Shown piece after piece: positions 24,579 through 33,899 of a stretch of 64,000 nucleotides of DNA. The notes beneath the pieces are model-generated. The model saw only the letters and a list, made by a program, of their open reading frames with translations, did no database searches and had not been told where the DNA came from. A program made the translations under genes and the position numbers. Within the stretch, counting starts at the first letter, position 1; every line of letters begins with the position of its first letter. This DNA comes from Nocardiopsis sp. FR4 (lineage in GTDB: Bacteria > Actinomycetota > Actinomycetes > Streptosporangiales > Streptosporangiaceae), in the NCBI RefSeq assembly GCF_009830945.1, contig NZ_VWVV01000011.1:121752-185751 (forward strand). The letters run 5' to 3'.

Positions 24579-25076
24579 TCAGACCCGCAGCTCGAAGAGC
24601 TGGTACTCCCCGCCGCCCGCGGTGAAGCGCTGGACCGGGGTAAAGCCCCGGCCCTCGTAGTAGCGTACGAGGGCCCCGTCACCGCCCACCCAGCAGTCCA
24701 CGCGCACGAGCCCGGCACCGTGCTCGCGCGCCCGCCTGCGGGCGAAGGCGAGCATCCTGCCGCCCGTGTTCCGCCCGGCGTGCCCGCGCGGGACCAGCAG
24801 CAGGCGGACGTAGAGCTCGGGTTCGGCCGCCGGCGGAACGTGGGCGGGAGCCCGGGCGCTCAGATTGAGGAAGCCGGCCGCGCCGTCGCCGGACTCGGCC
24901 ACCCACAGCCCCTCGGCGGCCAGGTCCTCGACCAGGGCGACCCGGGCCGGGTCCCGGGACCAGGGCCGGTCGCCCCACTGGCCGGAGCGCCCGTGCGCGG
25001 CCAGCCACGCCACGGTGGCGTCGAAGGTCTCCAGCAGCGCGGGCGCGTCCGCCGGTCCGCCCTGGCGCAGCCTCAT
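24579..25076 (-). CDS. GNAT-family N-acetyltransferase
   Basis: 165 aa, ATG start. GNAT fold: MRLRQGGPADAPALLETFD at strand 1, GLWVAESGDGAAGFLNLS, ELYVRLLLVPRGHAGRNTGGRMLAFARRRARE (acetyl-CoA pyrophosphate loop, RGHAGRNTG) and LVRVDCWVGGDGALVRYYEGRGFTPV. It transfers an acetyl group from acetyl-CoA to an unknown amine. The stop lies 10 bp from the convergent TetR stop. Single gene. Confidence 0.88.
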   Translation of the reverse strand: MRLRQGGPADAPALLETFDATVAWLAAHGRSGQWGDRPWSRDPARVALVEDLAAEGLWVAESGDGAAGFLNLSARAPAHVPPAAEPELYVRLLLVPRGHAGRNTGGRMLAFARRRAREHGAGLVRVDCWVGGDGALVRYYEGRGFTPVQRFTAGGGEYQLFELRV

Positions 25077-25429
25077 GTGTCCGCCTCACTGGTCGGGGAA
25101 GAAACGAGACAGACGCACGTTAGTCGGTCGGCGGTCCGTCCGGCATCCGGTTTCCCGCTCCCCGAGGGAGGTGGTCCCCTGTCCCCGGCGAAGGTGACCG
25201 CGCGGTGCTGTTCACGCCTTCCGGATCATGGTTTACTTCCCGGTAACTTCGTTGCCGCAGCAGGGCCCCGTGTTCGTCGGGTGCCAGCCCACCCCGCGAG
25301 GTGAAGTGTGCACTACCGCCAAGAGTGGGGCGCGCCGGGTCGACCGCGACGGACCTCTTCGCGAGACTGTTGCCACCTCGCCGGAGCGTCCACGGGGTGA
25401 GATCACGCAGACGGGAAAGCGGGGGGCGG
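25077..25429. other. Divergent intergenic region between GNAT and manA genes
   Basis: 353 bp with no supported gene. Short frames across it lack the codon bias of the neighbours. It should hold both promoters. Imperfect symmetry is visible in GTTTACTTCCCGGTAAC near 25229-25245, too weak to call an operator. Confidence 0.4.
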
Positions 25430-26614
<1,185 letters not shown>

Positions 26615-26687
26615 GGCGGGCGCGTTTCGCTCCGCCGCGCCGATAGCCTGGGCCCCTGTTCCCGTAGACGACACGAGGGGTACCACC

Positions 26688-27062
26688 ATGGCGCTTGAGC
26701 GTCCGGAGATCGACTTCATCGAGGGACCGCCCCCCGCCGACCTGGAGATCACCGACATCGAGATCGGCGAGGGCGCGCAGGCCGGGCACGGCAGCGCCGT
26801 CGACGTCCACTACGTCGGCGTGGCCTTCTCCAGCGGCGAGGAGTTCGACGCCAGCTGGAACCGCGGCCAGCCGCTGAGCTTCCGCCTGGGCGCGCAGCAG
26901 GTCATCCCGGGCTGGGACCAGGGCATCCTGGGCATGCGCGTGGGCGGTCGCCGCAAGCTGGTCATCCCGCCGCACCTGGCCTACGGCGAGCGCGGCGCCC
27001 CCGGCGCGATCAAGCCGAACGAGACGCTCATCTTCGTCTGCGACCTGGTCGGCGTGCGCTAG
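26688..27062 (+). CDS. FKBP-type peptidyl-prolyl cis-trans isomerase
   Basis: 124 aa, ATG with GAGGGG upstream. A single FKBP domain: AVDVHYVGVAFSSGEEFDASWNRGQPLSFRLGAQQVIPGWDQGILGMRVGGRRKLVIPPHLAYGERG with the usual hydrophobic pocket residues (Tyr, Phe, Asp, Val-Ile, Trp, Tyr). No signal peptide, so a cytoplasmic proline isomerase and folding helper. Separated from the convergent acyl-CoA dehydrogenase by a hairpin. Confidence 0.95.
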   Translation: MALERPEIDFIEGPPPADLEITDIEIGEGAQAGHGSAVDVHYVGVAFSSGEEFDASWNRGQPLSFRLGAQQVIPGWDQGILGMRVGGRRKLVIPPHLAYGERGAPGAIKPNETLIFVCDLVGVR

Positions 27063-27096
27063 GGCGGGTATCCGCCGCACGCGCCCCGGAGCGCGC

Positions 27097-27134
27097 GGGG
27101 CCCGTGCCGCGCTCCCACGTGCGGCACGGGCCCC
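27097..27134. terminator. Bidirectional GC hairpin
   Basis: Perfect 14-bp stem GGGGCCCGTGCCGC / GCGGCACGGGCCCC with a 10-base loop, between the convergent FKBP and acyl-CoA dehydrogenase genes. No U-tract. Confidence 0.7.
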
Positions 27135-27146
27135 TCCTCCCGTTCC

Positions 27147-28322
27147 CTAACCCAGGGTTGCGCCCACCTTCACGTGGCCCTTGAGCAGGTCGCGGGCGAT
27201 CGTGCGGCGCTGGATCTCGTCGGTGCCCTCGAAGATGCGCAGCAGCCGCACGTCGCGGTAGAAGCGCTCGATGGGCAGCTCACGGGTGTAGCCCATGCCG
27301 CCGTGGATCTGCATGACGCGGTCGACGATCTCGTTGGCCTTCACCCCGCCGAACAGCTTGGCGATGGACTGCGCGTGCCGCGAGTCCCGGCCCACCGAGA
27401 CCTGCCAGGCGGCGTGCAGCACCAGCAGGCGCAGCGCCTCGATCTCCGTCTGGGAGTCGGCGATCATCCACTGGATGGCCTGGCGCTCGGCGATGGGCGC
27501 GCCGAAGGTCTCCCGGGTGAGCGAGTACTCGATCGCCATGTCCAGCAGCCGCTCGCAGCCGCCGAGCGCGCGGGCGGGCAGCAGGTAGCGGCCCTTGCCG
27601 ATCCACTGCATCGCCAGCGCGAAGCCCTTGCCCTCCTCGCCGAGGATGTTCTCGTGGGGCACGCGCACGTCCTGGAAGACCAGGGCGGCGGGGCGGCGCT
27701 CGCCCATGGTGTCGATCGGTTCGGAGGTCCAGCCCGCCTCGCGGTCGACCAGGAAGCAGGTCACGCCCCCGTTGGCGCCCTTCTCCGGGTCGGTGACCGC
27801 GAAGACCATGGTGAAGTCGGCCTCGTTGCCGCCGGTGATGAAGGTCTTCTCGCCGTTGATGACCCACTCGTCGCCGTCGCGGACCGCCCGCGTGCGGATG
27901 GCCTTGGCGTCGGAGCCCGCGCCGGGCTCGGTGATGGCGAAGCAGGAGCGGCGCTCACCGGCGATGGTGGGCAGCAGGTAGCGCTTCTTCTGCTCCTCGT
28001 TGGCGTGGTAGAGGATGTTGTCGGCCTCGCCGCCGAACTTGAAGGTCAGGAAGGTCCGGCCCAGTTCGATCTCGATGATCGCGGCGGTGACCGGGTCCAG
28101 GCCCATGCCGCCGTACTCCACGGGCGTCTCCACACCCCAGAAGTCGGACTTGCGGGCCAGTTCGCGCAGGCGGGTGCGCTCCTTGGAGGTGAGGCCGGGC
28201 GGGTGCCCCTCGCGCTCACGGCGCAGAACCTCGTTCTCCAGCGGCATCAGCTCCCGCTCGACGAAGGTCCGCACCCAGTCGCGGATGGCGCGCTGTTCTT
28301 CGCTCAGTGAGAAATCGATCAC
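27147..28322 (-). CDS. Acyl-CoA dehydrogenase
   Basis: 391 aa, GTG start with GGGGAGACAAGG upstream; an open frame continues upstream only through the operator. FAD-dependent fold: IDFSLSEEQRAIRDWVRTFVE, middle domain CFAITEPGAGSDAKAIRTRAV and DEWVINGEKTFITGGNEADF, C-terminal RETFGAPIAERQAIQWMIADS, VMQIHGGMGYTRELPIERFYRDVRLLRIFEGTDEIQRRTIARDLL. The Glu in FEGT is at the position of the catalytic base of medium-chain enzymes. It oxidises an acyl-CoA to the enoyl-CoA; chain preference is not evident. Divergent from a TetR regulator with a strong palindrome just upstream. Confidence 0.93.
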   Translation of the reverse strand: MIDFSLSEEQRAIRDWVRTFVERELMPLENEVLRREREGHPPGLTSKERTRLRELARKSDFWGVETPVEYGGMGLDPVTAAIIEIELGRTFLTFKFGGEADNILYHANEEQKKRYLLPTIAGERRSCFAITEPGAGSDAKAIRTRAVRDGDEWVINGEKTFITGGNEADFTMVFAVTDPEKGANGGVTCFLVDREAGWTSEPIDTMGERRPAALVFQDVRVPHENILGEEGKGFALAMQWIGKGRYLLPARALGGCERLLDMAIEYSLTRETFGAPIAERQAIQWMIADSQTEIEALRLLVLHAAWQVSVGRDSRHAQSIAKLFGGVKANEIVDRVMQIHGGMGYTRELPIERFYRDVRLLRIFEGTDEIQRRTIARDLLKGHVKVGATLG

Positions 28323-28338
28323 GGCCTTGTCTCCCCAG

Positions 28339-28359
28339 TAACCTAACAGTGTTCGGTTA
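28339..28359. promoter_or_regulatory. Operator-like inverted repeat upstream of acyl-CoA dehydrogenase
   Basis: 21 bp: half-site TAACCTAACA, one central base, then TGTTCGGTTA. Nine of ten pairs are complementary. It lies 16 bp upstream of the dehydrogenase start codon, overlapping the region where the transcript should begin. The divergent TetR gene (28597) is the natural candidate to bind it. No second copy lies near the TetR start, so the regulator may not control itself. Confidence 0.65.
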
Positions 28360-28596
28360 TGGAAGGGTACGGGTTCCACCGACGTGCGTGCAAGGGGCGG
28401 TCCGCAGCGGTGGTGACGGGCGCCGGGACGCCCCGGCGCGGTACCCCGCCGGGCTCCGTCCCGCGCGGTCGCGTACGGAGGCGGCCGGGGGCGCGAAAGC
28501 CGCCAAGGGGACCCATACGGCGCACCGACATGCGATGATCAGGCCGGACGCCGGAGGTACCGGTCCGTCCGCCGCAGTGGAGAAGGGGTTCCTTCC

Positions 28597-29232
28597 GTGG
28601 CCCGACCCAAGACGCCGATCCTGAGCAAACCGGCCATCCGGAGCGCGGCGCTCGCGCTCATCGACCGGGACGGGCTGGACGGGCTGTCCATGCGCAAACT
28701 CGCCCAGGAACTCGACGTGCAGGCGGCCTCCCTCTACAGCCACTACCGCACCAAGGAGGAGCTGCTCACCGAGGTGGCCGACGAGGTCACCTCGCGCATC
28801 GACGTCTCGGGCTTCGAGGGCGGCGACTGGCGCCGGGGGCTCACCGTGTGGGCCCGGTCCTACCGCGACGCCCTGGCCGAACACCCCCACCTGCTGCCCG
28901 TGGTCTCCTCCGGGCCGGGCCGCCGCGAGGAGGCGCTGCGCCGCGCCGACGCCGTGCACGGCGGGCTGGTGGGCGCCGGGTGGCCGCCCCGCTACGCCAC
29001 GATGATCGGCGCTTCCACCAAGTACCTGGTGGTGGGGGCCGCGACCAACTCCTTCGCCCGCGGGTTCGACGACGACGTGCGGGTCTACCGCGACCGCTAC
29101 CCGAACCTGTCCCAGGCCCACCGCCTGGCAGAGCACGCCGCCGAGATCGACGACGCGAGCTTCGAACTGGCGCTGGCGGCCTTCCTGGACGGCCTGACCG
29201 GCGTCTTCGCCCGGATCAAGGACGAGAGCTGA
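28597..29232 (+). CDS. TetR-family regulator beside acyl-CoA dehydrogenase
   Basis: 211 aa, GTG with GAGAAGGGG upstream. The N-terminal HTH is PAIRSAALALIDRDGLDGLSMRKLAQELDVQAASLYSHYRTKEELLTEVADEV. The C-terminal domain is of the TetR_C tetracycline-repressor-like class with DASFELALAAFLDGLTGVFARI at the end. Divergent from the acyl-CoA dehydrogenase, which it probably represses, with an acyl-CoA or related lipid as inducer (inference). Confidence 0.9.
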   Translation: MARPKTPILSKPAIRSAALALIDRDGLDGLSMRKLAQELDVQAASLYSHYRTKEELLTEVADEVTSRIDVSGFEGGDWRRGLTVWARSYRDALAEHPHLLPVVSSGPGRREEALRRADAVHGGLVGAGWPPRYATMIGASTKYLVVGAATNSFARGFDDDVRVYRDRYPNLSQAHRLAEHAAEIDDASFELALAAFLDGLTGVFARIKDES

Positions 29233-29731
29233 GCCCGGGGCGCGTCGCCCGAGCGCGATGCTGGCCGCGTCGCGCCGGGACGCCTTCCTGTTGTGGCCGG
29301 TCATGGGGTGCCGCCGGTGCCGGGCGCCCCACGTGGAGGCGCGGGCCGGATCCACCGCGGGAACCGCGACCCCCGGGGCACGGGCCATCGGGCGGGTCCA
29401 GGAGGCGGTTCGGTGGACTTTCCCGGCCGCCGGCCCGACGGGTTCCCCGAGGGTCTTCCCTCCACCGGACATCGCCCTTCGGAGGTCAGCGCCACGGCGC
29501 TCACTCACGTGCACTCGTGTGGGCTTGAGGAACCTCTCACGCCCACAGCCGACAACACCTTCTTCGTAGCGCACGAAAAGGCGCTTCGATAAGCGAACAA
29601 GGCGACCGTAACCGGCCTTTTCCGACCGAGGTTTTCCTCCCCGCCCATGTTCGGCGCGGCAGGGCGTTGGTAGCGTGGATCGGGACCGCCGCAGGCGGCG
29701 GCGCAGGCGTGCGACGAGAAGGGCTTTCCCC
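29233..29731. other. 499-bp region without a supported gene
   Basis: Open frames here lack the strong third-position GC pattern and show no family. The region becomes less GC-rich after about 29560. There is an 8-base AAAAGGCG ... AGGCCTTTT symmetry around 29575-29620 with a small CGCTTCGATAAGCG hairpin inside, which could act as a terminator for the TetR gene or part of a leader for the AhpD-like gene. Confidence 0.4.
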
Positions 29732-30178
29732 GTGGCGAAAAAGCGCGTGAACTGGGCGAAGAAGCTTCCCGAGGTCTACGCGAAACTGGGCGAGATCGAC
29801 AAATCCATCGCCGAACACCTGGAACCCCGCCTGCTGGAGCTGGTCAAACTGCGCGCCTCGGTGCTCAACGGCTGCTCCTTCTGCGTCGACCTGCACACCC
29901 GGGCCGCCCTGGCCGAGGGGGAGAGCCAGCAGCGGCTCTTCCTCGTCTCCGCCTGGTACGAGGCCGGGACCCTCTTCACCGACGCCGAGCGGGCGGCCCT
30001 GGCCCTCACCGACGAGATCACCCGCCTGGGCGAGCACGGAGTCTCCGACCGGGTCTACGACGAGGCCGCCGAGCACTTCGACGACCAGGCCCTGGCCGCG
30101 CTCGTCGCCGCGGCCTCGGTGATGAACCTCTACAACCGCCTGGCCGTCACCAGCAACCTGCATCCGCGCGAGCGCTGA
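29732..30178 (+). CDS. Carboxymuconolactone decarboxylase / AhpD-like protein
   Basis: 148 aa, GTG with GAGAAGGG upstream. All-helical AhpD fold with redox motif NGCSFCVDLHTR: Cys48, Cys51 and His55, the CxxC-xxxH arrangement of alkylhydroperoxidase proteins. Upstream residues LEPRLLELVKLRASVLNGC and downstream RLFLVSAWYEAGTLFTDAERAALALTDEITRL are typical. It probably reduces peroxides with a thiol partner. It precedes the truncated acyl-CoA ligase by 63 bp. Confidence 0.92.
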   Translation: MAKKRVNWAKKLPEVYAKLGEIDKSIAEHLEPRLLELVKLRASVLNGCSFCVDLHTRAALAEGESQQRLFLVSAWYEAGTLFTDAERAALALTDEITRLGEHGVSDRVYDEAAEHFDDQALAALVAAASVMNLYNRLAVTSNLHPRER

Positions 30179-30241
30179 CCCGGGAGGGCGCCGGGCCCCG
30201 CGCGGCGCGCGCCGAACACGGCAACGGACCCAGGAGCCCAC

Positions 30242-30835
30242 ATGCTGCCCGCCGACGCGACCCTGCCCCACCTGCTCGAACGCAACGCCGCCGACCGGCC
30301 CGAGGCCCCCGCCCTGGCCTGGCGCGAGCCCGGCACCGGTGAATGGAGCACCCTGACCTGGTCGCTGGTGCGCGACCGGATCACCGAACTCGCCGAGGGC
30401 TACGCGGCCCCCGGCGTGCGACCCGGCGACCACGTCCTGCTCATGATGGCCAACCGCCCCGAGCACTGGCTCAGCGACCTGGCCCTCGTGCACACGGGCG
30501 CCGTCCCCACCACCGTCTACGGCACCTCCGCCCCCGAACAGGTCGCCCACATCGCCCGGCACAGCCGCGCCCGCCTCGCCGTGGTCGAGAACCCGGACCT
30601 GGCCGCCGCCTGGGAGGGCCTCCTCGGCGACCCCGGCACGCCCCTGGGCGCCCTCATGGTCGTGGACGGGGCCGAACCGGCGCGCGGCCACACCGACTAC
30701 GCCATCCTCCGGGGCGCCCCCGGCGGCCCCGCCGCCGAGCGCTGGCGCGGGCGCGGCCCCGGGGACCTGTTCACCGTCGTCCACACCTCCGGGACCCCCG
30801 GCGACCCCAAGGGCGAGGAGCTGTACCGGGACTGA
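30242..30835 (+). pseudogene. Truncated long-chain acyl-CoA synthetase (N-terminal third only)
   Basis: 197 codons, ATG with CCAGGAG upstream. The N-terminal part of a FadD-like AMP-forming ligase is normal: LPHLLERNAADRPEAPALAWRE, LTWSLVRDRITELAEGYAAPGVRPGDHVLLMMANRPEHW, TVYGTSAPEQVAHIARHSRARLAVVEN. It stops directly after the ATP-binding P-loop HTSGTPGDPKG (normally TSGTTGxPKG), with EELYRD and a stop. The rest, some 400 residues including the acyl and CoA sites, is absent; a hairpin begins 12 bp later. A functional ligase is impossible, so this is a deletion relic, although the reading frame is still open. Confidence 0.85.
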
Positions 30836-30847
30836 CCCCACACAGGC

Positions 30848-30876
30848 GACCGCCCCGTCGCCGTGACGGGGCGGTC
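30848..30876. terminator. Hairpin at the end of the truncated ligase
   Basis: Perfect 12-bp stem GACCGCCCCGTC / GACGGGGCGGTC with a 5-base loop, between the ligase remnant and the convergent membrane-protein gene. It may be the original terminator of the intact ligase gene, in which case the deletion was internal. Confidence 0.7.
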
Positions 30877-30881
30877 AGCGC

Positions 30882-31391
30882 TCAGGAACCCTGTCCGGTG
30901 GTCCGCTGTTCCTCCCTGGCGGGTTCGTCCGACGGTGCGGGGCGGGCAGCGGCGTGCGCGGCCCGGTACCCGCTGTCGTAGACGGCCTCGTGCCGGCGCT
31001 CGTCCGCGGCCTCCTCCCGCGAGGGCCAGCCCGCGGTCAGACCGTAGATCACCAGGACGTCCACGGCGATGGCCACCGCCGACCACAGCGGCATCGCCGT
31101 GACGAAGCCCAGCTGGGCGATGGCGTTGAGCGAGGCGAGGACCAGGGCGAAGGCCCTGGCCCAGGCGCTGCGGGAGAGCACGGCCAGACCGGCCACGACG
31201 AGCACCGCGCCCCACAGGCCGAGCAGGACGCCCCAGGAGGTGAAGTCCAGCAGGAGCACGCCCGAGGCGGTGGTCTCGTAGAAGGAGGGCCTGAAGAGGG
31301 CGACCAGCCCCTGCACGATGTTGACGGCTCCGGTGACGATCAACAGGGTCGCGGTGAAGAACTGCCACCCGTTCGCTGCCTGCGTCCGCAT
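30882..31391 (-). CDS. DUF7144-like four-helix membrane protein
   Basis: 169 aa, ATG with GGAGCGG upstream. Four hydrophobic helices: WQFFTATLLIVTGAVNIVQGLVALF, LLDFTSWGVLLGLWGAVLVVAGLAVL, AFALVLASLNAIAQLGFV and SAVAIAVDVLVIYGLTAGW. A charged cytoplasmic tail with EEAADERRHEAVYDSGYRAAHAAARPAP ends the protein. The WQFF...G..N...GL.AL.RP pattern is common to actinobacterial membrane proteins of unknown role. Single gene. Confidence 0.8.
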   Translation of the reverse strand: MRTQAANGWQFFTATLLIVTGAVNIVQGLVALFRPSFYETTASGVLLLDFTSWGVLLGLWGAVLVVAGLAVLSRSAWARAFALVLASLNAIAQLGFVTAMPLWSAVAIAVDVLVIYGLTAGWPSREEAADERRHEAVYDSGYRAAHAAARPAPSDEPAREEQRTTGQGS

Positions 31392-31584
31392 GTCCGCTCC
31401 TTCCCGGCCGTTCCCGGGGGTCCGGGACGCAGGAACGGCCGTTCGGCTGTCCCTGGCGGATACGCGATCCGCGCACCTTGTCTCATCATCGGACCGGCGG
31501 GGTCAGCGCCACACCACCCGTGGCTACGGATCCGGCAAAGCTCTCCGTGCGGGGGCGGCCGGTCCGCGACCCCATGGGTATGAG

Positions 31585-31597
31585 ATTACGTAATTAC
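31585..31597. promoter_or_regulatory. ArsR-type operator-like AT-rich palindromes
   Basis: ATTACGTAAT (31585-31594) and overlapping GTAATTAC (31590-31597) form interlocked palindromes in an otherwise GC-rich region, 24-36 bp before the ArsR start codon. AT-rich symmetric sites at this position are typical of autorepressing ArsR proteins. Confidence 0.55.
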
Positions 31598-31620
31598 GGA
31601 ATAGTGAGTAAGGTGGGGGC

Positions 31621-32148
31621 ATGGCGGAACGTACGACCGAGCGGCGGCTGGCGGACCTGGAGGCACGGGTCGCCGCCCTGGAGGAGCGCGCGGCCGGGGA
31701 ACCCGTGCGGGAGGGGGGAGCGGAGGAGGCGCCCCGGGACGCGTTCTTCGCCCTCAACGCCCTGCGGGAGCACGCCACCGGGCGCGGCGCGGTGGTCTTC
31801 GCGGGAGTGGTGCGCGGCGAGGACGGCGGCGGAGCCCTGGAGTGGCAGCAGGGCCTGCCGGTGGAGCGCCTGGCGGGAGCCGACTGGTCCCGCCTGGCCG
31901 CCGGGTTGGACGCCCTGGGCCACCCCGTGCGCCTGCGCCTGCTGCACGCCGTCTGGGAGGGCGCCAGTACCGTCGCCGAGCTCGCCGAGCGCTCCGACTT
32001 CGGCACCACGGGACAGATCTACCACCACGTCAACCAGCTCGCCGCCGCCGGATGGGTCACCACCGTCCGGCGCGGCCACTACGCCGTCCCGCCCGAACGC
32101 GTCGTCCCCCTGCTCACCATCCTCACGGCGGCGGGCGGGACCGTCTGA
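31621..32148 (+). CDS. ArsR-like winged-helix regulator
   Basis: 175 aa, ATG with AAGGTGGGGG upstream. A short N-terminal coiled-coil-like helix (RRLADLEARVAALEER) precedes a central acidic region. The DNA-binding part is DALGHPVRLRLLHAVWEGASTVAELAERSDFGTTGQIYHHVNQLAAAGWVTTVRRGHYAVPPERVVPLL, an ArsR/HTH_20 winged helix. No metal-binding ELCVCDL motif, so a metal sensor is unlikely. It leads an operon with a serine hydrolase 33 bp downstream and a membrane protein after that. Confidence 0.85.
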   Translation: MAERTTERRLADLEARVAALEERAAGEPVREGGAEEAPRDAFFALNALREHATGRGAVVFAGVVRGEDGGGALEWQQGLPVERLAGADWSRLAAGLDALGHPVRLRLLHAVWEGASTVAELAERSDFGTTGQIYHHVNQLAAAGWVTTVRRGHYAVPPERVVPLLTILTAAGGTV

Positions 32149-32181
32149 GGCCGACGGGCACGGCGGAAGGAAGGAACGTTC

Positions 32182-33255
32182 ATGAGACCCCCGACCCGAG
32201 TCATCGCCGCCGCCTGCGCGGCGGCCGCCCTGGTGCTCGCCGCCGGTGTCGCCCTCCGGCCGGTGGTGCCGGACCTGTCCGCCGAGGAGGCCGGGGACCC
32301 CGGCCTCCTCGACCGGGCGCGCCCCCTGCTGGCCGGGGGCGTCCACGACCGGGTCAGCGTCGTCGAGATCGACGGCGACCGGACCCGCTTCGCCCATTTC
32401 GGCGCCGACGACCACACCGACTACGAGATCGGCTCGGTCGCCAAGACGATGACCGGGCTGCTGCTCGCCGACGCCGTCGAGCGGGGCGAGGTCACCGAGG
32501 ACACCCGGCTCGGCGCCCTGGTCGAGCTGGGGGACGCCCCGGCCGCGGACGTGACCCTGGCCGAGCTGGCCAGCCACCGCTCCGGCCTGCCCCGCCTGCC
32601 GAGCCGCCCCCGGGACCAGGCGCGCTTGGCCCTGGCCGTCACCCTGGGCGGGGACCCCTACCGCTACGACGTCGATACCCTGACCGACCAGGTCGCCGCC
32701 GCCGGGCTGTCCGGCCGCGGCGAGTCCCGCTACTCCAACATGGGCACGGCCGTCCTGGGCCAGGCCCTGGCCGAGGCGGCCGGGAGCGACTACCGCACTC
32801 TGCTGCGCGAGCGCGTGCTCGACCCCCTGGGCATGGACGAGAGCCTCCTACCCGTCTCCGAGGCCGATCTGCCCGAGGACGCCACGGTGGGCCACACCGA
32901 GCGGGGGCGGCGGGCGGACCCCTGGCTGGCCCACGCCTACGCGCCCGCGGGCGGAGTCCGCTCCACCCCCGCCGACATGGAACGCTACGTCCGCGCCCTG
33001 TTGGAGGGCACCGCGCCCGGGACGGCCGCGATGGAGCCGCGCTGGGACGACGGGCACGGAGGCCGGATCGGCTTCGCCTGGGTGGTGGAGGACCACGGGG
33101 GCGCCGAGGTCACCTGGCACAACGGGGGCAGCGGGGGGTTCGCCGCCATGGTCGCCCTGGACCGGGAGGCCGGTCGGGCGGTGCTCGCCTTCGGCAACAC
33201 CACCACCGGACTGGAGCCGCTGGCACTGGAGCTGCTGACCGGGGAGGCCCCCTGA
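32182..33255 (+). CDS. Secreted serine hydrolase, beta-lactamase/DD-peptidase fold
   Basis: 357 aa, ATG with GGAAGGAA upstream. An N-terminal signal or anchor helix, VIAAACAAAALVLAAGVAL, targets the protein outside. Class C/DD-peptidase motifs: SVAK (Ser85-Lys88), YSN (Tyr184-Asn186) and the third-strand HNGGSGGF in place of KTG. ELASHRSGLPRLP is a family landmark. It may hydrolyse peptidoglycan peptides or esters; the HNG box argues against a true beta-lactamase. Operon with ArsR and a membrane protein. Confidence 0.88.
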   Translation: MRPPTRVIAAACAAAALVLAAGVALRPVVPDLSAEEAGDPGLLDRARPLLAGGVHDRVSVVEIDGDRTRFAHFGADDHTDYEIGSVAKTMTGLLLADAVERGEVTEDTRLGALVELGDAPAADVTLAELASHRSGLPRLPSRPRDQARLALAVTLGGDPYRYDVDTLTDQVAAAGLSGRGESRYSNMGTAVLGQALAEAAGSDYRTLLRERVLDPLGMDESLLPVSEADLPEDATVGHTERGRRADPWLAHAYAPAGGVRSTPADMERYVRALLEGTAPGTAAMEPRWDDGHGGRIGFAWVVEDHGGAEVTWHNGGSGGFAAMVALDREAGRAVLAFGNTTTGLEPLALELLTGEAP

Positions 33256-33641
33256 TGGACCCGCTCGACCTGCTGCCCTACGCCGTGGCGGTGTTCCTCA
33301 ACGGGGCCTGCGCGCTCAGCGCCTGCGGCGTCCTCGTACGCGCCCGGCGCGACGGCGGCCGCCACCGCCTCCTGGACCGCTGGGACGCGCTGGCGCGCAC
33401 GGCCAACACCTTCTTCTTCCTGGTGCTCGCCCTGCTGCTGACCTCGTGGGCGCTCGTTCCGGTGCTGGTGTGGTACCTGGTCCTGGCCCTGACGGCCGCC
33501 TCGGCGGCGGCCGTGGTCCTGCGCTGGCCGGAGCTGCGCGCGCGGGGGGCGGACCCGGGCGCGGCCTCCCGGCGCCTGTCCGCGATCGGCACACTGGTGC
33601 TCCTCGCGTTCCCGGCCGCCGCCCTCCTGGTCGTCGTCTGA
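33255..33641 (+). CDS. Small four-helix membrane protein
   Basis: 128 aa, ATG overlapping the preceding stop (TGATG), so coupled to the serine hydrolase. Hydrophobic helices: LLPYAVAVFLNGACALSACGVLV, TANTFFFLVLALLLTSWALVPV, LVWYLVLALTAASAAAVVL and LSAIGTLVLLAFPAAALLVVV. No family recognised. The operon suggests it assists the regulator/hydrolase pair, perhaps as membrane anchor or sensor; this is inference only. Confidence 0.75.
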   Translation: MDPLDLLPYAVAVFLNGACALSACGVLVRARRDGGRHRLLDRWDALARTANTFFFLVLALLLTSWALVPVLVWYLVLALTAASAAAVVLRWPELRARGADPGAASRRLSAIGTLVLLAFPAAALLVVV

Positions 33642-33899
33642 CGGGCGGGGATGGCAGAAAGTGCGGAATGCATGGGATGTCAGAATCGAAAACGCCGAAT
33701 CGCTCCGCTTTCCCGCCGGGTCGACGGGGTTCCTGGCCAGAACGTCCACGTGCCTTTCGGATCTGGTCTACGGTAAATTCCGTCCACCCGCGAATTCTCC
33801 GAGGGATATCCGGGTGGGCCTCCCCTGCCCGGAGACCGGGCGACGGGTCCGGGCACGGCCCCGCTCCCTTCGCACGATTGCCCCGCGAGGATCCCACTC

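Noticed and set aside
29258..29569. A 103-codon frame after the TetR gene
   Set aside because: No ribosome site, weak third-position bias and no recognisable fold.
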